Source: Enterococcus innesii (GTDB taxonomy: Bacteria; Bacillota; Bacilli; Lactobacillales; Enterococcaceae). Taken from it: 64,000 bases of DNA. This document shows positions 58,840-64,000 of this stretch, in pieces. The notes beneath the pieces are model-generated. The model was not told the origin of the DNA. It worked only from the letters and a program-made list of their open reading frames with translations, and ran no database searches. Positions within the stretch are counted from its first letter, which is position 1. The number at the start of each line of letters is the position of its first letter. The stretch spans positions 372,001 through 436,000 of the forward strand of contig JAHHEN010000001.1 of NCBI GenBank assembly GCA_018982785.1, given 5' to 3'. The position numbers were made by a program, and so were the translations under genes.

Positions 58840-59631
58840 CTTCGTCGCCTCCGAAATCATAGGTATTGGCTGCTGCTACTTTAAATTTGGACTGGATTTG
58901 ATAATCCCAAAAGGCTAATGCGAAGCCGATAAAGGCTAGAATGATCAAAGCTGGTCCTTGCAAGGAAGGTGCCGCCATTACGATCGTGGCTAAACCAAAC
59001 CCCATAAAGAAGAAGCCCCACATTTCTTTGGAAACCATCACTTTAAGTAAAATCGCAAACCGACATACCGCATCATGCCCCCAGCTGCGCCGAGCCCACC
59101 CATCAACCATTGAGGGATCGCTGCGACCGCCTGATTCCCGAAGGCAGCACCGCCGATAAAGAATAAGACCACGATCAAGCCAAAGATCGTTCCAAGACCC
59201 GCCATCGCTAAATAATTGATTCGATCAATGCCCTTCGTATTGGCATCATGGGCGTAGCTGTCGGCTTTTGACATTACTGGTGACATTAGTGAGAAGATAA
59301 TCGTCACCCCATATTGCCCCAGCAAAGAAAACGGAATCGCCGTAGCAACCGCTACTGTCGGTTCTAGCTGCAGCGTGATTGCTAAGATTGCTGCCATAAT
59401 TCCGCCAATCACCGCATTTGGCGGTTGCGCGCCGCCCACCGGCATATTGCCGATCGTCATTAACTGATACGTTCCGCCAACGATCAAGCCGGTTTGAAGA
59501 TCTCCAAGAATAAGTCCGATAACCATCCCAGTAACAATGGGTTGGTACAATGATTCTAAACTAAATTGATCGATTGCGGCAATGAATGTAACTATGAAGA
59601 CTAAAATGATTTGAAAAATCGTGTAATCCAT
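58829..59631 (-). CDS. Mannose-family PTS EIIC subunit (locus 2), interrupted by a -1 frameshift
   Basis: About 267 residues. IFQIILVFIVTFIAAIDQFS, GDLQTGLIVGGTYQLMTIGN and PVGGAQPPNAVIGGIMAAIL are EIIC motifs. The frame breaks at three T (A at 59057-59059); a fourth gives RYVGFAILLKVMVSKEMWGF and the membrane end to GGDEDGI. Homopolymer error likely. Confidence 0.88.
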
Positions 59632-59657
59632 TTTCTTTCTCCTTCCTTACCTCTGCA

Positions 59658-60140
59658 TTACTGAAATAATTTCTTTTCATCTTCAACAGGTGTCGTTGGA
59701 ACCCGCTGAATCACTAATTGCACCCCCATTTCCTTCAGTTTTTTAAAGGCATTGACATCTGCTTCATCGACGGCAACTGTCGTAGCAACCTGTCTTTTCC
59801 CTTCTGACATATGCATATTCCCAATGTTCAGTTTCTTGATTGGTACTCCACCTTCAGCCAATTTCAACGCATCTTGCGGATTTTCAACCACCATGAAAAT
59901 CTTTTGTTTTGGCGATGCTTTATGAATGATCTCGATGGTTTTTTGAAGCGAGAAATACCTCGTTTGGACGCCAGCTGGCGCCGCCATATCCATCAACCCT
60001 TGTCTGACTTTGTCTTTGGCGACCTTATCGTTTGCCACTAAAATTAGATTTGCCCCCAACGTACCGTTCCATTGGGTGGCAACTTGCCCATGAATCAATC
60101 GATTGTCGATTCGCGTCAATAAAATATTTGGTTCTCCCAT
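59658..60140 (-). CDS. Mannose-family PTS EIIB subunit (locus 2)
   Basis: 160 residues. LLTRIDNRLIHGQVATQWNG with phospho-His17, LILVANDKVAKDKVRQGLMD and KKLNIGNMHMSEGKRQVATT (substrate/EIIA contact) are standard. Cytoplasmic, passes phosphate from EIIA to the incoming sugar. Between the YajC-like gene and EIIC. Confidence 0.93.
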   Translation of the reverse strand: MGEPNILLTRIDNRLIHGQVATQWNGTLGANLILVANDKVAKDKVRQGLMDMAAPAGVQTRYFSLQKTIEIIHKASPKQKIFMVVENPQDALKLAEGGVPIKKLNIGNMHMSEGKRQVATTVAVDEADVNAFKKLKEMGVQLVIQRVPTTPVEDEKKLFQ

Positions 60141-60159
60141 AAATATGTCCTCCTTCTAT

Positions 60160-60435
60160 TTACTGCATGATTTCTGCAACCGCACTACGTTCTACTTCGA
60201 TCACCGTTCCCGATTTCACCCTTAGATCCACTGTCTCTTTCCCAAGTGCTTGAATCTCCCCAATAATGCCGCCGTACAATTTGATTTTCTGTCCCTTTTT
60301 CAAGGACTGCTGCAATTCAGCGAAATAGCCTTTTTGCTTTTTCAGATTTTTCCCATTCAAGAAAGAAGAGACCGCCAAAAAGAGAAAGAGAAAAACAAGC
60401 ACCACGATTGAGGCTGCTAAGATCATTTCCCACAT
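60160..60435 (-). CDS. YajC-like small membrane protein within the PTS operon
   Basis: 91 residues: one N-terminal membrane segment (MILAASIVVLVFLFLFLAVS), then a soluble domain ELQQSLKKGQKIKLYGGIIG and IEVERSAVAEIMQ, the YajC pattern. It lies between EIIA and EIIB. YajC is otherwise an accessory of SecDF; copies inside mannose-family PTS operons, as in the pneumococcal hyaluronate locus, have no established role. Confidence 0.8.
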   Translation of the reverse strand: MWEMILAASIVVLVFLFLFLAVSSFLNGKNLKKQKGYFAELQQSLKKGQKIKLYGGIIGEIQALGKETVDLRVKSGTVIEVERSAVAEIMQ

Positions 60436-60437
60436 GT

Positions 60438-60869
60438 TTAAATTCCTTCTTCCTCATTGATTTCCTCATGGCCTTTGATCTTTCCGTGAAAAATACCGCT
60501 CTTGCCAATCTCTGCCAGTTCTTGACAAAAATCCTCTGGATCAGTTGCCGTATATCTAGTCAACGAACCTTCTACTAGCATCAGTAGATTGATGCCGCCG
60601 ATGACCTCGACTTGCGGGTCCTCATTGGTAGCGGTCATCGTAACATTAAAAGGGGTCCCACCCACAAGGTCTGCACAAATCACGACCCCATCACAGGTTT
60701 CCTTTAATTGATCGATTGCTCCTTGCAACTCTTTTTCAAAGTCAGCTAACGGATTTTCCTCTAAAAACGGCACTGCTAGAAATTGTTCTTGGGGTCCTGC
60801 AATCATCGCAAGCGCATTTTCCATCCCTTGCGCAAATCCTCCATGACCTGTTAAAACCAAACCAAGCAT
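60438..60869 (-). CDS. Mannose-family PTS EIIA subunit (locus 2)
   Basis: 143 residues. MLGLVLTGHGGFAQGMENAL with phospho-His9 and GVVICADLVGGTPFNVTMTA are EIIA-Man motifs. The ATG at 60869 has GGGGAGG upstream; the frame is open to 60893. First gene of the locus 2 operon, 2 bp before the YajC-like gene. Confidence 0.92.
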   Translation of the reverse strand: MLGLVLTGHGGFAQGMENALAMIAGPQEQFLAVPFLEENPLADFEKELQGAIDQLKETCDGVVICADLVGGTPFNVTMTATNEDPQVEVIGGINLLMLVEGSLTRYTATDPEDFCQELAEIGKSGIFHGKIKGHEEINEEEGI

Positions 60870-60892
60870 CTTATGTCCTCCCCTTATTCTCA

Positions 60893-60909
60893 ACTGGTAG
60901 TAACCACAT
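60893..60909. promoter_or_regulatory. DasR/NagR-type operator before the locus 2 PTS operon
   Basis: ACTGGTAGTAACCACAT on the plus strand, directly downstream of the PTS promoter, where bound repressor blocks elongation. Its partner is at 57609-57625. Confidence 0.78.
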
Positions 60910-60913
60910 ATCC

Positions 60914-60942
60914 AATATAAACGCTTTCATTTTGTCTTTCAA
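60914..60942 (-). promoter_or_regulatory. Promoter of the locus 2 PTS operon with cre-like site
   Basis: TTGAAA (60937-60942), 17-bp spacer and TATATT (60914-60919) on the minus strand. TGAAAGCGTTTATA (60916-60929), a near-consensus CcpA site, lies across the spacer and -10 box, so glucose repression is expected on top of the GntR control. Confidence 0.7.
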
Positions 60943-61458
60943 CAGATTTTTGTTTTTATATAAAAATATCTTTGTTATCTTTAAATACGAAAAAAAGCGC
61001 CAAAACAATGATTATCAACAAAAAAACTAACTGAAAAAAGTATTGAAATTCATCAACATAATTTGTATAACGTTATTTTAAACAAATAAACACATTCGCT
61101 TTCGATTTCTGGTATCTAAAGAACCACAAGTCACTCACTATTCACCGATACAACAATCAACGTTGTTAAATAAAGGAACTATCAACAAATTTGTTTCCTT
61201 ACTAAAAAAACCAGCTAGGTATAATCCCTAACTGGTTTTGATCATCACCAAACCCATTTTCCATTATGCGTTTTATTAAATTTTATTGCCATTTTTTAGG
61301 AATAATTCATGTTATTAACTTAAACAGGTTAGAGATAACAAGCTACCTTATAATCCAGAAGCTTTAATAATATAAAAACCACCCATACTAACAGAACTAA
61401 TGTAAAGCATATCTTGATGGAGCTGATCTACTCTCTGTTCAATGTTTTCACGTGAAAC
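60943..61458. other. Non-coding region between locus 2 and the mhq-like cluster
   Basis: A/T-rich, no convincing gene. It contains a terminator-like hairpin at 61204-61239, and on the minus strand an open frame without a usual start, stop at 61348-61350, reading WLGFFVSRENIEQRVDQLHQ then DMLYISSVSMGGFYIIKASG. I do not recognise it; it could be a remnant or chance. Confidence 0.3.
61204..61239 (-). terminator. Second terminator-like hairpin downstream of the mhq-like cluster
   Basis: AAACCAG (61208-61214) pairs with CTGGTTT (61232-61238), helped by TAGG/CCTA, and a run of seven T follows on the minus strand. No clear gene precedes it within 250 bp except the unassigned frame ending at 61348. 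Confidence 0.6.
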
Positions 61459-61459
61459 A
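61444..61459. promoter_or_regulatory. parS-like sequence
   Basis: GTTTTCACGTGAAACA matches the parS consensus TGTTTCACGTGAAACA at 14 of 16 positions, including the whole TTCACGTGAAACA part. It is intergenic. The S10 and str operons are origin-proximal in enterococci as I recall, which fits an origin-region Spo0J/ParB site. Confidence 0.45.
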
Positions 61460-61499
61460 AAAAAACCTAACCAACCTGCAGGATCGCTGATTGATTAGG
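61459..61499 (-). terminator. Terminator of the mhq-like cluster
   Basis: CCTAATCAA (61491-61499) pairs with TTGGTTAGG (61466-61474) with one mismatch and seven T follow on the minus strand, 12 bp after the esterase stop. Confidence 0.8.
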
Positions 61500-61511
61500 A
61501 AATAGACTGCT

Positions 61512-62091
61512 TTATTGTTCGGTCAACCACATGCGCGAGTGTTCAACTTCTTCATACGTTAACTGATGACTCGGGGTCCAAACGGTTGAAAGGACTGCGC
61601 CCCGCGAGGTAAAGATCTCTTGGACGTAAGCACTGTCAGCTAGGGAAACGATCGGGTCGTTTCTGCCAAAACTCAGAAACACATGAGTGTCAAGCAAGGA
61701 ATTCGTCGGTACATTCTCGACTGGATACATGGCGTGGTAGAGGATCGCTTTTTTAAAGTGGTCACTATCATTTAGTAATAAGCGAATGGCAATGTTGGCG
61801 CCATTGGAATAACCCACCAGTACCACTTGGGCTAACGAAAAGTGGTATTCTTTGGCGGCTTGCCGAATGAACTTGGCTAATTCGTCGCCGCGAAGTGCTA
61901 AGTCGGCTTCATCATACACCCCTTCAGCCAGGCGTTTGAAGTAACGGGGCATGCCGTTTTCTACCTAATAGTGACGCTTGGGGATCAAGGGCTTTGCCTA
62001 CTTCTAGCAGCGACTGTTCGTCGCCACCGGTGCCGTGGAGCAGTACCAAAACTGGTGCGTCAGCTGCTCCTTGTTGGTAGATTGCTTTCAT
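61512..62091 (-). CDS. MhqD-like carboxylesterase (alpha/beta hydrolase), frameshifted by an apparent 17-nt loss
   Basis: The start MKAIYQQGAADAPVLVLLHG (ATG 62091, AAAGGAGG upstream) and TGGDEQSLLEVGKALDPQAS run into an out-of-frame tail. The rest, ENGMPRYFKRLAEGVYDEAD, VVLVGYSNGANIAIRLLL (nucleophile Ser in GYSNG) and SHQLTYEEVEHSRMWLTEQ (catalytic His), is in another frame. Between SLLG and ENGMPR relatives carry about six further residues, so about 17 nt are missing near 61961. Unlike the other breaks this is not a homopolymer slip, so it could be a real inactivating deletion. Confidence 0.75.
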
Positions 62092-62104
62092 CGAAGTTCC
62101 TCCT

Positions 62105-62713
62105 TTAACTTGGTCGTTTGATATCGAAAATCTCCCCAATCGTTGCGTAAGAATTTCCCGCTAGCCGGCTGACTGCTTGTAAGGCACGGGGATCGATCTT
62201 GCCATCTTGATAGACATCCTCTGCAATCTGGTAGCCGACGACTTCCAACAATAAGAGATCGGCAGTGGTCTGCTGGTCTTTTTTGATGGGTACGTGTTGA
62301 TGCAGAGTCGTTTCTAAGCGTACATTGGCTTCTTTCAAACCAGGCACGGCAATTGTTTTCGATGTCGTTGTCGTAAATCCAGAAACCGTCAACTCGCTTT
62401 GGTCTGCGGGCAATAATGCCGCGGTTTTATTGGCCTCTTGGACATTTGTTTGATCCAAAATATGCACGACGGCTTCTTTCGTCGCCAACAGATTGCGGGC
62501 GGTGTCTTTCAGTTCCCCCTCTTTGCGCTGGATAGCCAACGAGAGGATCACGGGTTCTGAGCTGACGATGTTAAAAAAACTGAATGGAGCGATGTTGACG
62601 ATACCGTCGGCTGATTGCGTACTGACCACTGCCACTGGCCGTGGGATGATGGAGCCGATCAGTAGTTTATAATTTTCTCGTTGGGTCAAATCCTTGGGAT
62701 CTAAATAGTGCAT
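62105..62713 (-). CDS. Flavin reductase-like FMN-binding protein
   Basis: 202 residues of the DIM6/NTAB flavin reductase family. MHYLDPKDLTQRENYKLLIG, SIIPRPVAVVSTQSADGIVN and IAPFSFFNIVSSEPVILSLA are typical flavin-site sequence. ATG 62713 has AAAGGAG seven nt upstream; the frame is open to 62782. In this cluster it probably acts with the dioxygenase-like proteins in quinone or aromatic detoxification. Confidence 0.85.
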   Translation of the reverse strand: MHYLDPKDLTQRENYKLLIGSIIPRPVAVVSTQSADGIVNIAPFSFFNIVSSEPVILSLAIQRKEGELKDTARNLLATKEAVVHILDQTNVQEANKTAALLPADQSELTVSGFTTTTSKTIAVPGLKEANVRLETTLHQHVPIKKDQQTTADLLLLEVVGYQIAEDVYQDGKIDPRALQAVSRLAGNSYATIGEIFDIKRPS

Positions 62714-62729
62714 ACAGCGTCTCCTTTTT

Positions 62730-63623
62730 CTAAACCGATAAATCTGGCAAGCGATCCTCGATCTCTGCACGACGACTTTCAAATTGGGCTGGCAACATCA
62801 ACTGCTGTCCTAACGTTTCCAACGGTTCATCAACTAAAAAGCCCGGGGTTTCTGTTGCGATCTCAAAGACGATATTGCCCCGCTCTTGGAAATAGACGGC
62901 TTTGAAATAGTTACGGTCCTTGATTTCAGTGACGCCGTATCTTTGATCGTACAAGTATTCTTGCCACTCTTTTTGCACTGCTTCCGTTGGCACGGACCAC
63001 GCGATGTGATGGACGGTGCCGACACCCCAGCGCCCTGCTGGCATTGCTTCATGGGGCACGACGATCTCATGAGCGAGGGTGCCTGCGGTATGAAGATGGG
63101 TGCTTTTCTCTGTTTTGTTAAAAATGTTCAGACCTAGATCATCTGCCAGCGTTTGAATGGTCGCTTCTGGTTGTGCCGAAAGCAAGACGGCCCCATGAAA
63201 GCCTACAATCGCTGGTGTTTCCGCCGATTCTTCGGCTTCGACTAACGCCAAAGACAGGTCATGCTGATCATGAAGTTCTAAAGTCGGCCGATCAAACAAT
63301 GTACTTTCTTGAACAGTTACTTGATGTTTCGCCAGATGATCTTGCCAATAGGCACTGCTGTCTTTTGGAATTCGAAACGCGATCGTGCCGACTTGTCCGC
63401 TTCCTACTCGCCCAGGATGGGCATTTGCCCAAGGGAAGAAGGTGATGATGGTCCCATTTTCTAACGCTTGATTGCTGTAATAAAGATGATACGTGTAGGG
63501 ATCATCAAAATTGACGGTTTGTTTGACGAGGCGCAACCCCAACACGTCGCGGTAAAAGGCAACGTTCGTTTGCGGATCGCCTACGATAGCTGAAATATGG
63601 TGGATCTGTTGAATGAGTTGCAT
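62730..63623 (-). CDS. Ring-cleaving dioxygenase of the glyoxalase fold (MhqA/MhqO-like)
   Basis: 297 residues with two vicinal-oxygen-chelate halves: LIQQIHHISAIVGDPQTNVA (His ligand) and VHHIAWSVPTEAVQKEWQEY, then FKAVYFQERGNIVFEIATET (Glu ligand) and PGFLVDEPLETLGQQL. Relatives are induced by hydroquinone-type stress through MhqR. ATG 63623 with AAGGAGG upstream is preferred over the frame opening at 63686. Confidence 0.87.
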   Translation of the reverse strand: MQLIQQIHHISAIVGDPQTNVAFYRDVLGLRLVKQTVNFDDPYTYHLYYSNQALENGTIITFFPWANAHPGRVGSGQVGTIAFRIPKDSSAYWQDHLAKHQVTVQESTLFDRPTLELHDQHDLSLALVEAEESAETPAIVGFHGAVLLSAQPEATIQTLADDLGLNIFNKTEKSTHLHTAGTLAHEIVVPHEAMPAGRWGVGTVHHIAWSVPTEAVQKEWQEYLYDQRYGVTEIKDRNYFKAVYFQERGNIVFEIATETPGFLVDEPLETLGQQLMLPAQFESRRAEIEDRLPDLSV

Positions 63624-63636
63624 ACTATGTGCCTCC

Positions 63637-64000
63637 TTAGGCGCGTTTTGTATTGAAGGGTTTGATGACTCCTTCGATGTATTCACGGCGATTTTCTAAA
63701 AATGGTGCCAATGATAAGGACTCACCCAATGTTTCGTATGGTTCATCCCCCATGAACCCTGGTTCATCTGTTGCTAGTTCAAAAAGAATATGGCCGATGC
63801 GCACATACAAGGATTCAAAATAGTAGCGATCCACATAGCCGGAGTTGGCCAATCCCAAGTTATCAAAGATTTCTTGCCAAACTGCTAATGAGTCGTGGTG
63901 AGCTAAACGAAAAGCGACATGATGCACTTCGCCATCGCCTTGTTGTGCTTGCGGGCTCGTGGTATCTTCCACTAAAACGACTTGAGCGCCATTGCCGCCT
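63637..64000 (-). CDS. Second ring-cleaving dioxygenase-like protein (C-terminal part)
   Basis: About 121 C-terminal residues; the start lies beyond the window. EVHHVAFRLAHHDSLAVWQE, RYYFESLYVRIGHILFELAT and DEPGFMGDEPYETLGESLSL align with the same region of the neighbour at 62730 (FLVDEPLETLGQQL), so the two are diverged tandem paralogues. It ends 13 bp before the neighbour's start, in one operon. Confidence 0.85.
   Translation of the reverse strand, partial: GGNGAQVVLVEDTTSPQAQQGDGEVHHVAFRLAHHDSLAVWQEIFDNLGLANSGYVDRYYFESLYVRIGHILFELATDEPGFMGDEPYETLGESLSLAPFLENRREYIEGVIKPFNTKRA

Noticed and set aside
29823-62091. Treating the frameshifted genes as pseudogenes
   Set aside because: Both halves of each are fully conserved and most breaks are single bases in homopolymers; sequence error is simpler. 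Only the esterase break remains a possible true loss.

Overview
The window comes from a low-GC Firmicute of the Lactobacillales, most likely the genus Enterococcus. The evidence is the S10-spc-alpha ribosomal operon order, the rpsL-rpsG-fusA-tuf operon followed by rpiA, a lone resolvase-like gene and gpmA, Shine-Dalgarno sites of the GGAGG type on nearly every gene, and several mannose-family PTS systems. I cannot name the species. No rRNA, tRNA, CRISPR array, prophage or insertion sequence is visible.

Layout. 1-2019 (minus strand) holds the vitamin-importer energy module ecfA1-ecfA2-ecfT, with ecfT cut by the window edge. 2155-16518 (minus) is the S10-spc-alpha superoperon rpsJ to rplQ including secY, adk, infA and rpoA. 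It has a consensus promoter at its head, an internal promoter before infA, and an L17-downstream-element-like RNA at its tail. 16642-19734 holds a pyridoxine kinase gene divergent from its probable MocR/PdxR regulator, plus a nitroreductase. 19862-24508 (minus) is the str operon with tuf. 24620-28894 holds rpiA, a resolvase-like protein with an altered active site, gpmA, a GDSL hydrolase and an iron-type alcohol dehydrogenase. 29093-40610 (minus) is a complete nucleoside scavenging locus: LacI-type regulator, pdp, deoC, cdd, BmpA lipoprotein, NupABC transporter, deoB, punA and deoD. 40860-44370 holds an RsmC-like methyltransferase, coaA and guaA.

44637-60942 is the accessory part. Two adjacent sugar loci each have a mannose-family PTS and a GntR/HutC regulator. 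Locus 1 (44.6-54.0 kb) has EIIAB, EIIC, EIID, a GH35 beta-galactosidase, a GH88 unsaturated glucuronyl hydrolase, a DUF2264 protein and a discoidin-like protein, all apparently cytoplasmic. A TTAAC-n-TG-TTAA type dyad recurs at every promoter of this locus and is probably the operator of its regulator. Locus 2 (54.3-60.9 kb) has EIIA, a YajC-like protein, EIIB, EIIC, EIID, AgaS and LacD, and looks like a GalNAc/galactosamine route through tagatose 1,6-bisphosphate. Its regulator carries a DasR/NagR-type site (ACTGGT-n4-ACCACAT) in front of its own gene and of the PTS operon. Together the loci look like a pathway for host or plant glycans with uronic acid, galactose and amino-sugar units. 61512-64000 (minus) is an mhq-like quinone/aromatic stress cluster: two ring-cleaving dioxygenase-type proteins, a flavin reductase and an esterase.

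Quality caution: eight genes are broken by small frameshifts (rpsE, punA, nupB, bmpA, the RsmC-like gene, the DUF2264 gene, the locus 2 EIIC gene and the esterase). Most are one base short in a homopolymer and one is in an essential gene, so I read most of them as sequence errors rather than pseudogenes.
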